Under the pieces are notes generated by a model that was not told the DNA's origin, ran no database searches, and was given only the letters and a program-made list of their open reading frames with translations. Made by a program: the position numbers and the translations under genes. Shown one piece after another: positions 7,918-22,797 of a DNA stretch of 64,000 bases. Within the stretch, counting starts at the first letter, position 1. Each line of letters opens with the position of its first letter. Source of the stretch: Mycobacterium conspicuum (lineage in GTDB: Bacteria; Actinomycetota; Actinomycetes; Mycobacteriales; Mycobacteriaceae); assembly GCF_010730195.1 (NCBI RefSeq), contig NZ_AP022613.1, positions 3,782,001-3,846,000 of the forward strand, written 5' to 3'.

Positions 7918-10900
7918 CCCTCCAGCAGCACCTCTTGGTCGCTCATGGCGGCGATATCGAGGTAATGCCGCGCGATCACGGCGAGCCGGTCGGGTGTGCC
8001 GCGCTGAGCTTCTCGGTTGTTCAGCCGCTCGGCGCAACCGGCCACGGTCCGCGTGGCGAACAGGTCCGCGACCACCGCATCATCGGTGTCCAGCCAGTCG
8101 CGCACCCGGGCGATGACAGTGGTGGCCAACACCGAATCCCCGCCACGCGCGAAGAAATCATCATGGATGCCAACCGCATTCACGCCGAGCACTTCGGCGA
8201 CGATGTCGGCCAGCGCGGCCTCCACATCGTTGCGGGGAGCACCGTCCGCTGGAGCTTCGGCAGCGTCCGGTTCGAGCAGCGCGGCCACCGCGCGGCGGTC
8301 CAATTTGCCGTTGGCGGTCAGCGGAAACTGCTCGAAAAACACCGTGCGCGTGGGGACCATGTAGGACGGCAGCAGTTCGGCGACCGCGGCCGTGATGTCG
8401 CCGACCTGATGTGGATCGGCCGCGACGGCGGCGACCAGCTTGGGCGCGCCGGCGTCGACGACGGTGGCGACCGCGTGCCGCACCCCGGGGACGGCGCGCA
8501 GCGCGCTTTCCACCTCGCCCAGCTCGACGCGGTATCCGCGAATCTGCACCTGATGGTCGGCGCGGCCGAGGAACTCGATGGTGCCGTCGGGCCAGTATCT
8601 GGCCACGTCACCGGTCTTGTACCAGCGGATGCCGTCATGTTCGACGAATCGCTGCGCCGTGCGTTCGGGATCGTTGCGGTATCCGGCCGCGACGTTCGCG
8701 CCGCCCACCCAGAGTTCGCCGGGAACCCAGTCGGGGCAGTCGCGGCCCGACGGCGATACCACCCGGCACCGGACGTTGCGCAGCGGAACGCCGAAGGGCA
8801 CCGTCGCCCAGTGCGCCGGCGGTTCGCCGACCACTTCGCAGATAGTGTTGTGGATGGCCGTTTCGGTCGCGCCGCCAAGGCCGGCGAAGCGGCATCCGGG
8901 GACCTGCCTCGCCAGCCTGCGGGCCAGGTCGGCGCCCACCCAGTCGCCACCGAGGGTGACGGCGCGTAACGAATCGCCCAGCCGGTCACCGCCGAGTTCG
9001 AGGATCATGTCCAGCATGCTCGGCACGCAGTTGAGGATCGAAACCCGGTGGCGGCGCAGCAGGTCCACCCATACGGTCGCCGCGGCCTTCTCGTCGGCGT
9101 CGACCGCGACCAGCGAGCCGCCCACCGAGAACATGCCGAAGATGTCGTAGACCGACGCGTCGAACTCCAGGGCGGACAACGCCAGCACCCGATCGGCGCT
9201 GCCGACGCCAAACCAGTCGTTCACCGCGTCGATGGTGTTCATTGCCGCGCCGTGGGCGACCTCGACACCCTTCGGTTGGCCGGTCGAACCGGACGTGAAG
9301 ATCACGTATGCGATCTGCGTGGTGTCGGGAAAGACCGCTGCTGTCAACGGTTCTGGATGCGCGCGCGCCGCGTCGATCGATAGGCATGCAATGCCCGCGC
9401 CCAGGTTTGCGCCGTCGGCCGTCAGCGCCGCGACGATGTCCGCGGACTGCAGGATCTTGGCGCGGCGCGCATCCGGCTGATCGAAGCCGATCGGCACGTA
9501 GGTCCCGCCGGCGGCGAGCACGCCGAGCACGGCCATCACCTGATCGCGTCCCTTGGGCAGCTGAATCCCCACCGCGTCGCCGGGACGTACCCCGTTGGCG
9601 TGCAAGGCTCCCGCGACAGCAAGCGCGCGGTCGGCGAGCTCCCGGTAGGTCCACTCGCCCGCATCGTCGCCGACACCCCAGACCACGGCGGGAGCGCCGG
9701 GGTTGCTCGCCGCATGCTCGAAGAAGCCTTGATGCAGACACCGCCCGCTGACCGGGCCGTCGGTCGCGTTGACCGCGGCACGCACCTCGGCCTGGTCAAT
9801 GGGCAGACGCACCGCCGCATCGGCGTCCCAGCCGGCATCGCCTCCGGCGAGCCGTTCGACCGCCTCGGTGAACGTGGCGAACATGGCGTCGATCAGGCCG
9901 GGCGGGAACGCCGACTCGCGGACGTCCCAGTTGAGCAGCAGTCCGCCCCGCAACTCGGTGACCTGCGCATCGAGCAGCACCTGCGGGCCCTGCGAAATAA
10001 TCCACACCGGCGGGCCGAATGCCTCGATCACGTTGTCGGCGAACAGCTCACCGAGGTCGAGGGCGCTGGTGAAAACGACCGGCGCCAGCACCGGATCGCC
10101 TCGATGCCGGCCCAAATCACGGAGCACCTCGAGCCCGGAATAGCTTGCGTGCGAGCCGCTTTCGTACATCGTGCGCTGCAGTTGCCGGGCGCGATCGGCC
10201 ACCGACACGTCGGCGCTGACGTCCACCTCGAGCATGATCGACGACGTGAAGTCCCCGACCACCCGGTCGATGTCCGGGTGCACCGCTTCGCGGTGAAACA
10301 GCGGCACATTCAGCAGAAACCTGCTCTGCGACGACCAGCCGCCGATGGTGTCGGCGAAGACCGCGGCCAACGCCATGGCCGGTGTGATGCCGCGCTGGTG
10401 CGCGCCGGACACCAACGTCTGCTTGGCCTCCGGCGACAGCCAATGGTCGTAGCGGACGGTGCGATGCGCCGCCGTGCGCTCGCCGAGCGGCACGGTGGAC
10501 AGTTCGGGAGCGCCGGGCAGCTCGACCAAGCGGCGTTGCCACCAATCCCGGTCCCGCTCGCGCGCGGCGGGATCGGGCTGCCGTTCGGTGCGGTAGCGAC
10601 GGTAGCTGTAGCCGGGGGCCGACAGCGTCGTGCCGTGATACGACGCGGCCAGCTCGGAGGCCAGCACGCGATAGCTCAACGCGTCGCCGGCCAGCATGTC
10701 GATGTCCAGATGCAGTCGGCTGCGCTCCTGATCCCACAGGGTCAGCGTGACGTCGAGAACCTGGCCGTCCTCAATTGCCAGCCGCTGATGCGTTTTCCGT
10801 TCGCGCAACTCCGCCAGTGCGTTGTGCACCGCGTCCGAAGTTTGTCCGCGCAGGTCGACCACGCCGAAGACCGGGCGGCCCGGTTTGGGCATGGTCTGTT

Positions 10901-11381
10901 GCGTTCCGTCCGGCAGGAATCGGGTGCGCAGCATCGGATGGGCCGCGACAAGCTGCGCCACCGCTTCTTGTAGTCGCGTCGGATCGACGGGGCCACCGTC
11001 GAATTCGACGTAGAGGTGGGCGGCGACACCACCCAGCTCCTGTTCGTCGGAGCGGCCGATCCAGTACGCATGCTGCATCGTGGCGAGCGGGAATGGCTCT
11101 TGTTCCAGTGCCTGGTCGGGCTCGGGACCCGCGGGTGTTGCGACACGGGCATTCTCGTCACTGCCCAGCAGTGCGTGCCAGGATTCGATGGTGGGGCTGG
11201 CGGCAAGATCGGCGAAAGTGATGCCGGATCCCCGCTTGCGCCACCCCCCTGCCAGCGCCATCATGCGCATCGAGTTCAGGCCCATTTGGATGAGATCGTC
11301 GGTGTCGGCGATCTCGGTGACCACATCGGTCCCGAGCTGGGCCGCGATCGCGGCCCTGATCTCGTCCCGGCTGATCTCCAT
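7914..11381 (-). CDS. mbtB: Mycobactin-type NRPS MbtB (ArCP-Cy-A-PCP, no thioesterase)
   Basis: 1155 residues. Domains: aryl carrier protein 1-75 with phosphopantetheine Ser37 (MGLNSMRMM); cyclisation domain about 95-530 with the Cy motif DMLAGDALS in place of the HHxxxDG of condensation domains; adenylation domain about 545-1045 (YVIFTSGSTGQPKGVEVAHG; YKTGDVARYWPDG; final Lys in LTANGKLDRR); PCP about 1060-1130 with Ser1083 (GGDS). It would condense salicylate with Ser or Thr and cyclise to a hydroxyphenyl-oxazoline. By-eye specificity residues (Asp-Ala-Tyr-Asn, Gly, His) look nearer to threonine than cysteine codes. M. tuberculosis MbtB has a C-terminal thioesterase; here it is absent. Distal gene of the minus-strand operon starting at 21933. 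Confidence 0.93.
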   Translation of the reverse strand: MEISRDEIRAAIAAQLGTDVVTEIADTDDLIQMGLNSMRMMALAGGWRKRGSGITFADLAASPTIESWHALLGSDENARVATPAGPEPDQALEQEPFPLATMQHAYWIGRSDEQELGGVAAHLYVEFDGGPVDPTRLQEAVAQLVAAHPMLRTRFLPDGTQQTMPKPGRPVFGVVDLRGQTSDAVHNALAELRERKTHQRLAIEDGQVLDVTLTLWDQERSRLHLDIDMLAGDALSYRVLASELAASYHGTTLSAPGYSYRRYRTERQPDPAARERDRDWWQRRLVELPGAPELSTVPLGERTAAHRTVRYDHWLSPEAKQTLVSGAHQRGITPAMALAAVFADTIGGWSSQSRFLLNVPLFHREAVHPDIDRVVGDFTSSIMLEVDVSADVSVADRARQLQRTMYESGSHASYSGLEVLRDLGRHRGDPVLAPVVFTSALDLGELFADNVIEAFGPPVWIISQGPQVLLDAQVTELRGGLLLNWDVRESAFPPGLIDAMFATFTEAVERLAGGDAGWDADAAVRLPIDQAEVRAAVNATDGPVSGRCLHQGFFEHAASNPGAPAVVWGVGDDAGEWTYRELADRALAVAGALHANGVRPGDAVGIQLPKGRDQVMAVLGVLAAGGTYVPIGFDQPDARRAKILQSADIVAALTADGANLGAGIACLSIDAARAHPEPLTAAVFPDTTQIAYVIFTSGSTGQPKGVEVAHGAAMNTIDAVNDWFGVGSADRVLALSALEFDASVYDIFGMFSVGGSLVAVDADEKAAATVWVDLLRRHRVSILNCVPSMLDMILELGGDRLGDSLRAVTLGGDWVGADLARRLARQVPGCRFAGLGGATETAIHNTICEVVGEPPAHWATVPFGVPLRNVRCRVVSPSGRDCPDWVPGELWVGGANVAAGYRNDPERTAQRFVEHDGIRWYKTGDVARYWPDGTIEFLGRADHQVQIRGYRVELGEVESALRAVPGVRHAVATVVDAGAPKLVAAVAADPHQVGDITAAVAELLPSYMVPTRTVFFEQFPLTANGKLDRRAVAALLEPDAAEAPADGAPRNDVEAALADIVAEVLGVNAVGIHDDFFARGGDSVLATTVIARVRDWLDTDDAVVADLFATRTVAGCAERLNNREAQRGTPDRLAVIARHYLDIAAMSDQEVLLEG

Positions 11382-11395
11382 GTCGGTGCTCTCCC

Positions 11396-14300
11396 CTATG
11401 CCAAGCTTGCCGCGAGCGCGGCTATGCCGCGCTGCCAGAACTGCGTCAGACGGTCAATGTCGTTCTGCGCGAGTAGCGCATCGCTCCACCGCCAGTTCGC
11501 GATCAACTGCGGACCCTCGGGTGTCGCACCCACCAGCACGCTGATGTTCAGCGCGAAGCGCAGCGGCAGATCGGGTTCGGGATCGACCGGCAGCGCGTCG
11601 ATGTATGGGGCGGTCAACAGTGACCACGGCTGATCCGCCGCCCCGGTGAGGTCGAGGCGGCCCAGATAGCCGAACTGAATCTGCGGTTCGGCCCCGCGCT
11701 GCAGCTCGGGAATGCAGTCGACATAACGAAGCAGCCCGTAGTCCACTCCCTCGTGCGGGATCGCGCGCACGTGAGCGGTCACCGAGTCCAGCAGCGCCCG
11801 CACCGCGTCCGGATCATCCTCGGCCCGCTCGACGTCGACGGCCCCGGCGCCCGCTCCGAGGCGCACCGGGAATGCGGCGGTGAACCAGCCGACGGTGTTC
11901 GTGGTATCGGTGTCCAGCTCCGCATCGCAGCGCCCGTGTCCTTCCAGTGCGATGAGCGCGCCCGCTCCCGGATCCTGTCCGCGCTCTCGACGCCAACTCG
12001 CGGCCGCGATGGTTGTTGCGGTCAAGAGAAATTCGCGTATGCCGACGCGCTCCGTGTCCGGCACCGGGGTGATGACCTGGCTCACTCGCAGCGTCGACCA
12101 CGTGTCACGGGTGGGGTCCGGATGTCGTCGGCCCAGCGCGGGATCGGGCTCGCGGACCTGCGCGATCCAATAGTCACGCTGGTTCTGCACGTCCGGTTCG
12201 GCGGTGCGCTCCCACATCAGCTGCGAGAAGCGCCGGTAGGAGGTGAACTCTGGCAACATCTTCGGGGTGGTGGGCGCGCTGCCGGATTGCACCGAGCGCC
12301 ACGCCTCGGCGATATCGCCCAGCATGATGTGCCAGGACACCACGTCGACGGCCAGGTGATGCGCGGTGATCAGCAGCACGTCGCCACGCGTCGGGCCGCG
12401 GAACCAGACGGCCCGCAGCATCGCACCGGCGCGCGGATCGATCGCCTCGGTGACGACGCGGGCGGATTCCGTGATGGCCGAACATAACTCGGCATCGGTC
12501 GCGCTCGGCACCTGTACGCGGGACAGCACGTCGGCGGCGCGGACCACGCCGGGCCCGCGGGTGACCAGCCGCGGACCCTCGGCGGTGTCGGTCAGGATCG
12601 ACCGCAATGTGTCGTGTCCGTCGAGCAGCATTTGCAGCGTTGACTCGATTGCCGGGCCGTCGATTTCGCTGGGTAGCGCGAGCAGGACGGTGTGGGTGAA
12701 GCGGCGGTATTTGCCGTATTCGTAGAGCCAGGAGACCATCGGAAGCGGCGGCACCTCGCCGTATTCGTCATCCTCGACGGGGGGATGCGGGGCGGCGTCG
12801 TCGATCGCCGCGGCCAGTTCGCGAATGGTCGGCGTGGTGAACACCATTCGCGGGCTCATGGCGAGCCCGCGCCGCCGGGCCTTGTGGACCAACGAGATCG
12901 CCACGATGCTGTCCAAGCCGAGACCGAAGAGGTCGTCGTCGATGCCCGGCGTCACGCCGTTGAATTGCTCCCTGCACACGTCGCACAGTGTCTTTTCCGT
13001 CTCGGTGGATGCCGCCGCGCCGTCCGCACTGACCCGCGACAGCACGTCGGAGGCCAGCCGGTCCAACTCGTGGCCGTCGAGCTTGCCGTTGGTGTTGACC
13101 GGCAGCCGCGGTAATGGCACGATCCGGGCCGGCACCATGTACAGCGGCAGGCGTTCGGCGAGCGCGGCCCGCAGCCGGACCGCATCGCCGGCGATACCCT
13201 GTTGCCACACAACGAAACCCACCAGGCTGGTTCCCGTTGCGCGGCGCACCACGGCGACGGCGGCATCGTGCACGTCGGCCCGGTCCCGCAGGACGGCCTC
13301 GATCTCGCCGATCTCGACGCGATACCCGCGGATCTTGACCTGGGCGTCGGCGCGGCCCAGGTAGGCGTATCCGCCGTGCGGCAGGCGACGCACCAGATCA
13401 CCCGTGCGGTACATGCGTGCTCCCGCGCGGTGCGGGTCGGCCACGAATCGGCTTGCGGTCACTGATGATCGGCCGACGTAGCCGCGGGTCAGTTGCGCAC
13501 CGGACAGGTAAAGCTCGCCGACCACACCGGCGGGCACCATCCGGAGCGCCGAGTCCAGCACGTAGCCGATGGTTCCGGCGTTCGCCGTGCCGATGGTCGG
13601 TGTCTCGTACTGCTTGACCGGCGCCACCACCGCCTCAACGGTCACCTCGGTGGGCCCGTAGCAGTTGAACACCGCAGGCGCCAGCGCGCGTAACTGCTGC
13701 CACAGCGCGGTATCGATCGCTTCCCCGCCCAGGGCGAGCACCTCGAGCGGATGGTCCAGCAGGCCGGCGGCGCGCAGCTGCACGAGCATCGACGGGGTGG
13801 TGTCGATCATGTCGATCCGCTGGCGCGCGATGCCTTTCACCAGCCGGTCGGCGTCGCGCATCTCCTCGGCGTCGAACAGGTGCAGAGCGTGACCATCGAG
13901 CAACCCGATCATCGGCTGCCAGGAGGCGTCGAAGCTCAGCGACCAGGCGTGCGCGATGCGCAGCGGACGGCCCAGCCGTGCCGAGGCCGCGCGGTAGACC
14001 CGGTCACGATGGTCGGCGAGGTAGGCGAGTAGCGCGGCGTTGGTGCCGACGACGCCCTTGGGCTCGCCGGTCGAGCCGGAGGTGAAGATGATGTAGGCGC
14101 TGTGTTCAGGATGACGGCGCACCGCGGGCGCGGTTGCCGGGCGTTGCGAAATGCGTTCGGCCACAGCGGGATCGTCGAGCACCAGGGCGGGAAGTCCCTC
14201 GGCCGATGCCGCGTGATCGGCCGCGGTGATGGCCAGCGCGGGTTTGGCTTGCCGCAGAATGGATTCCACCCGAGCCGCCGGCAGCGTGATGTCGACGGGC

Positions 14301-15910
14301 AGGTACGCGGCGCCCGCACCCAGCACCCCCAGGATCGCGACAATCGATCGGCTGGAGCGCGGCATCAGGAGTGCGACGACGGTTTCCGGACCGACACCGA
14401 GTTTCGCCAGCTCCGCTGCCAGTCGGCTGGCGTCGGCATGCAGTGCGGCGTACGTGTACCGCTCGCCGCGGCCGGTGGTCAACGCGACGGCGTCGGGGGT
14501 GGCGCGGGCCTGCGCCTCGAACGTCTCCCATACCGTGGTCCCGGGCGACGGGACGGCCGGCAGGTCGCTGAATTCGGCGCGCTCGGCGGAGGTGAGAATA
14601 TCCAGCGCGTCCGGGGTTCCATCACCGATGTCGGGGAGTTGACGCAGCACGCCGAGCAATCGCTCCCCGATCTGGTCGGGCCGAAGATGGGGCAGCGCTT
14701 GACGAATCGCCTCGACGAGGACGACCAGCCCGTCGCCTTTCAGGTGGGCAACCACCGTCAGCGGGTAGTGCGTCAGGCTCTCCATTTCGATCGGGGAGAA
14801 GCGGGCCCCGTCCGGTTCGGTGACCTCGCGGATGGCGTCCTCGATGGGGGCGTTTTCGAACACGAACATGCTGTCGAACAGGGCGCCGCGGCCGTGTTCG
14901 CGCTGCAGCTCGGACAGGCTGAGGTAACCGATGTCGCGCATCGCCGACGATTCGCGCTGCAGGTGCAGGCATTGTTCGACCACGGATTCGGTGGGGCTGA
15001 CCGTGTGCACCACCGGGACGGCGTTGATGAACAGTCCGACCATGGTGTCCACGCCCGGCAGCTGTTCGGGGCGGCCGGAGACGATCGTGCCGAAGACGAC
15101 GTCGCGACGGTCGGTGAGCCTGCTGAGTACGACGGTCCAGGCGAACAGCACGGCGGTGTTCAGGGTGAGGCCGTGGCGGCCGGCCCACTGCCGCAAGCGT
15201 GCCGTATCCTCCTCCGGCAACAGTAGTTCCGTCTTCTGCGGCACGCCGTCGGCCGCGGCGTCGGCGACCATCAGCGGGCCCGACGCGCCGCGCAGGTACC
15301 GGTCCCACTTGGCGATGGCGGCCGCCCGGTCCTGGCCGGCGAGCCAGACGATGTAGTCGCGGTAGGGCCGCGCGGGTGGCAGCGCTTCGGCCGACCCGCC
15401 CGCCCGATACACGGCCAGCATCTCGGTGAAGAAGACCGCGAGCGCCCAGCCGTCCACCAGGATGTGGTGCGCGGTGAAAATCATGCGGCGCCGGCTCTCG
15501 CCGGGAACCGTGAGCAACACGACTCGCAGCGCGGGACCGCGGCTCAAATCAAAGGGCCGGCGCCGCTCCGAGCGCGCGATGGCATCGAATTCGGTTGGCG
15601 CCGCAATGCGTTCGGACCACGGTAGTTCCGCCTCGGCCGGCACGATCTGCACCGGCTTGGGCACGTCGCGATCCCAGAAGGCGGCACGCAGGTTCGGGTG
15701 GCGGTCCAGCATCGCTTGGGCGCTGCGGCGCAGCAGCGCGACGTCGACCGGTCCGTCGATGTCGACCACGAACTGCATGCTGTAGATGTCGAGGCTGTTG
15801 TGCTGCTCAGTGGCCAGCCGGTACAGCGCAAACAGCCCTTCCTGCAGCGGGCTGAGGGCAAGGACATCCTCGATCTGTGGGGCCTGCGAAGCCTTTGGAG
15901 CCCGCGTCAC
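11396..15910 (-). CDS. mbtF: Mycobactin-type NRPS MbtF (C-A-PCP-E)
   Basis: 1504 residues (M. tuberculosis MbtF is about 1460). Condensation domain from residue 20 (SPLQEGLFALYRLA; intact HHILVDGW); adenylation domain about 460-960 (YIIFTSGSTGEPKGVVG; YRTGDLVRRLPHG; NTNGKLDG); carrier domain with Ser in GLGLDSIVAI near 1010; C-terminal epimerase-like domain (HHLAVDVVSW, EGHGR, TVGWFT) about 1060-1490. In mycobactin assembly MbtF adds the second N6-hydroxylysine, which closes to a seven-membered lactam. The gene lies 10 bases after mbtE and 14 bases before mbtB, so one mRNA is likely. Confidence 0.92.
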   Translation of the reverse strand: MTRAPKASQAPQIEDVLALSPLQEGLFALYRLATEQHNSLDIYSMQFVVDIDGPVDVALLRRSAQAMLDRHPNLRAAFWDRDVPKPVQIVPAEAELPWSERIAAPTEFDAIARSERRRPFDLSRGPALRVVLLTVPGESRRRMIFTAHHILVDGWALAVFFTEMLAVYRAGGSAEALPPARPYRDYIVWLAGQDRAAAIAKWDRYLRGASGPLMVADAAADGVPQKTELLLPEEDTARLRQWAGRHGLTLNTAVLFAWTVVLSRLTDRRDVVFGTIVSGRPEQLPGVDTMVGLFINAVPVVHTVSPTESVVEQCLHLQRESSAMRDIGYLSLSELQREHGRGALFDSMFVFENAPIEDAIREVTEPDGARFSPIEMESLTHYPLTVVAHLKGDGLVVLVEAIRQALPHLRPDQIGERLLGVLRQLPDIGDGTPDALDILTSAERAEFSDLPAVPSPGTTVWETFEAQARATPDAVALTTGRGERYTYAALHADASRLAAELAKLGVGPETVVALLMPRSSRSIVAILGVLGAGAAYLPVDITLPAARVESILRQAKPALAITAADHAASAEGLPALVLDDPAVAERISQRPATAPAVRRHPEHSAYIIFTSGSTGEPKGVVGTNAALLAYLADHRDRVYRAASARLGRPLRIAHAWSLSFDASWQPMIGLLDGHALHLFDAEEMRDADRLVKGIARQRIDMIDTTPSMLVQLRAAGLLDHPLEVLALGGEAIDTALWQQLRALAPAVFNCYGPTEVTVEAVVAPVKQYETPTIGTANAGTIGYVLDSALRMVPAGVVGELYLSGAQLTRGYVGRSSVTASRFVADPHRAGARMYRTGDLVRRLPHGGYAYLGRADAQVKIRGYRVEIGEIEAVLRDRADVHDAAVAVVRRATGTSLVGFVVWQQGIAGDAVRLRAALAERLPLYMVPARIVPLPRLPVNTNGKLDGHELDRLASDVLSRVSADGAAASTETEKTLCDVCREQFNGVTPGIDDDLFGLGLDSIVAISLVHKARRRGLAMSPRMVFTTPTIRELAAAIDDAAPHPPVEDDEYGEVPPLPMVSWLYEYGKYRRFTHTVLLALPSEIDGPAIESTLQMLLDGHDTLRSILTDTAEGPRLVTRGPGVVRAADVLSRVQVPSATDAELCSAITESARVVTEAIDPRAGAMLRAVWFRGPTRGDVLLITAHHLAVDVVSWHIMLGDIAEAWRSVQSGSAPTTPKMLPEFTSYRRFSQLMWERTAEPDVQNQRDYWIAQVREPDPALGRRHPDPTRDTWSTLRVSQVITPVPDTERVGIREFLLTATTIAAASWRRERGQDPGAGALIALEGHGRCDAELDTDTTNTVGWFTAAFPVRLGAGAGAVDVERAEDDPDAVRALLDSVTAHVRAIPHEGVDYGLLRYVDCIPELQRGAEPQIQFGYLGRLDLTGAADQPWSLLTAPYIDALPVDPEPDLPLRFALNISVLVGATPEGPQLIANWRWSDALLAQNDIDRLTQFWQRGIAALAASLA

Positions 15911-15920
15911 GAACGCGGCC

Positions 15921-20984
<5,064 letters not shown>

Positions 20985-20994
20985 TTTCGTCGGA

Positions 20995-21933
20995 TCAGAT
21001 CCGGTCGTTCAGATATCCGCCGCGCACGAAGAACTCGTCGCCGCGGCGTTCGACCCCATCCGCGGTGCGGACCAACGTGACCACCAGGGCGCGATTGCCG
21101 CCGCGATATGCCTCCGGCCCCGATACCACCGCACCACCACCCTCCTGCACGATCACCCGGCCGGGCGTCCCGCCGTAGCAAGCCTCGGAGACCCGCGCTT
21201 CGAGCACCTCGATGCGTTCCCCGCGATAGAAAGTGAACGGTCGCGGGTACGGCGCGGACAGCGCACGCACGAACCTTTCCAGATCCTCGGCGGGCCAGCC
21301 CCAGTCGATCAAACTGTCGCGCTCGGACCGCTTATGGAAGTAGGTCCGTTCGGCCTTGTTCTGCGGGCGCCAGACCGCGGTGCCAGACTCCAACGCGCTC
21401 AACGCATCCCGCAGCGCACTGGGTATCAGGTCCATGCCTCGGAGCACCAGCTCGGTGCCGGTATCGGTGGGTTTGATGGGTAGTGCGTGCTGGATCAGGA
21501 TGTCGCCGGTGTCCAGGCCGTCGTCCATTCGGTGCACGGTGAGGCCGAACTCGGATGCACCACTGATCAGCGCCCACAAAACCGGGGAAAACCCGGTGAA
21601 CTTCGGCAGCAGCGAGTCGTGCAGGTTGAGCGTGCCGTGCGGCGGCAGGTTGTATAGCTCCGGCGGCATCCGGGTGTACCAGCTGTTGACGACGATGACG
21701 TCGGGCGCCGCGCGCCGAACCAGGTCGATGGTCTCGGCGTCGACTCGCTCGGTGAGATGGACCGCAATGCCGCGCGCCCGCGCCAGCTCCTCCACCGAAT
21801 CCGAGAAGACGGCCCGATACGAGTCCGCACTGGCCGGATGGGTGACCGCGAGCAGGACTTCGTGGTCAAGGTCGATCAGAGCCCGCAGGGTTTTATACCC
21901 CCAGGTCTGAAACCCGAACATGACGATCCGCAT
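20995..21933 (-). CDS. N10-formyl-THF-dependent formyltransferase (putative hydroxylysine N-formyltransferase)
   Basis: 312 residues resembling methionyl-tRNA formyltransferase. The Asn-His-Asp catalytic set is present: NLHDSLLPKFTGFSPVLWA (residues 107-125) and MDDGLDTGDILIQ; a small C-terminal OB-like domain follows. It is first in the operon formyltransferase-mbtE-mbtF-mbtB, behind an IdeR-like box, so it is very unlikely to be the housekeeping tRNA enzyme. M. smegmatis FxbA, of the same family, is linked to formylhydroxyornithine in exochelin; nocobactins carry N-formyl-N-hydroxylysine. I infer formylation of N6-hydroxylysine, replacing the long-chain acyl group MbtK adds in mycobactin. 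Start ATG 21933 (MRIVMFGF) follows GGAAGGG; an in-frame ATG at 21963 lacks such support. Confidence 0.85.
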   Translation of the reverse strand: MRIVMFGFQTWGYKTLRALIDLDHEVLLAVTHPASADSYRAVFSDSVEELARARGIAVHLTERVDAETIDLVRRAAPDVIVVNSWYTRMPPELYNLPPHGTLNLHDSLLPKFTGFSPVLWALISGASEFGLTVHRMDDGLDTGDILIQHALPIKPTDTGTELVLRGMDLIPSALRDALSALESGTAVWRPQNKAERTYFHKRSERDSLIDWGWPAEDLERFVRALSAPYPRPFTFYRGERIEVLEARVSEACYGGTPGRVIVQEGGGAVVSGPEAYRGGNRALVVTLVRTADGVERRGDEFFVRGGYLNDRI

Positions 21934-21975
21934 TCGAATGAACCCTTCCAGCTTCCTCGGCACCGCGGGAACAGC

Positions 21976-21994
21976 TTATGTTAGCCTTCGCTAA
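21976..21994. promoter_or_regulatory. IdeR-like iron box between formyltransferase and mbtT
   Basis: TTATGTTAGCCTTCGCTAA matches the palindromic IdeR/DtxR consensus TTAGGTTAGGCTAACCTAA at 14 of 19 positions (15 if the central G/C is taken as equivalent). It lies in the 111-base divergent spacer, 43 bases from the formyltransferase start and 51 bases from mbtT, so iron-loaded IdeR bound here could repress both arms of the cluster. Seen: the motif. Known: IdeR represses mbt genes in M. tuberculosis. Inferred: use of this copy. Confidence 0.72.
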
Positions 21995-22044
21995 GTTCGG
22001 GGCGCCCCGCGGCCGTCGAACCGAGGTGATCGAGAGGTGGTGCA

Positions 22045-22797
22045 ATGCCGCGCACGCTGGGGTGGATCAGGCAGTTCCACCAACCGGCCTCGCCCGAGAG
22101 CATTCCGTTGCTGGTCTTTCCGCACGCCGGCTCCGGCGCATCGGCCTACCGCGACTTCTCGAAGGTCCTGAGCACGAAGTTCAGCGTCATCGTCTTTCAA
22201 TATCCGGGGCGCCAGGACCGGGCGACCGAACCCGCGCTGGGCTCGCTGGGGGAGATCGCCGCGGGCGCATTCACCGAATTCGCCGATCACGACCGCGCCG
22301 TTCCGGTGGTCACGTTCGGGCACAGCATGGGCGCGCTGGTCGCCTTCGAGTTCGTCCGGCTCGCCGAAGCCAACGGTATCGAGGTGCGGCATCTGCACGC
22401 CTCCGCCGCCGTTGCCCCCAGCAACGCCGCGGACAAGCCAGCGCACCCCAAGGATGATGAGGAAATCCTCAACCATCTGGCGGCGCTGGAGGGCACCGAT
22501 TCCGATGTGATCGCCAACCGCGAACTCATGCGGCTGGCGCTGCCCGTCATCAAGGCCGACTACGACGCCTTCGACGCGTACTCCTGCGCCGACGACATCA
22601 AGGTGGTCACCCCGATTCACGCGATGGGCGGGGATCAGGACCCCTACATCACCCTCGGCGACCTGTATGGCTGGGGCAAACACACCGACACCGTCAAGGT
22701 GACCATGTTCGACGGCGGGCACTTCTACCTCCAGTCGCACATCGATGCCGTCGCCGAGCTGTTGGCGTCGAGCGCGCAGTGCGGGCAATCCGCGTGA
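22045..22797 (+). CDS. mbtT: Type II thioesterase MbtT
   Basis: 250-residue alpha/beta hydrolase of the NRPS/PKS-editing type. Nucleophile motif GHSMGALVAFEF (Ser near residue 94), N-terminal oxyanion region LLVFPHAGSGASAYRDFS, catalytic His in GGHFYLQSH near the C-terminus. Such enzymes remove misprimed or stalled acyl groups from carrier domains. Because MbtB here lacks its terminal thioesterase, MbtT is the only thioesterase in the cluster. Its ATG follows GAGAGGTGG. The stop overlaps the mbtC start (GTGA), which implies translational coupling. Confidence 0.9.
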   Translation: MPRTLGWIRQFHQPASPESIPLLVFPHAGSGASAYRDFSKVLSTKFSVIVFQYPGRQDRATEPALGSLGEIAAGAFTEFADHDRAVPVVTFGHSMGALVAFEFVRLAEANGIEVRHLHASAAVAPSNAADKPAHPKDDEEILNHLAALEGTDSDVIANRELMRLALPVIKADYDAFDAYSCADDIKVVTPIHAMGGDQDPYITLGDLYGWGKHTDTVKVTMFDGGHFYLQSHIDAVAELLASSAQCGQSA

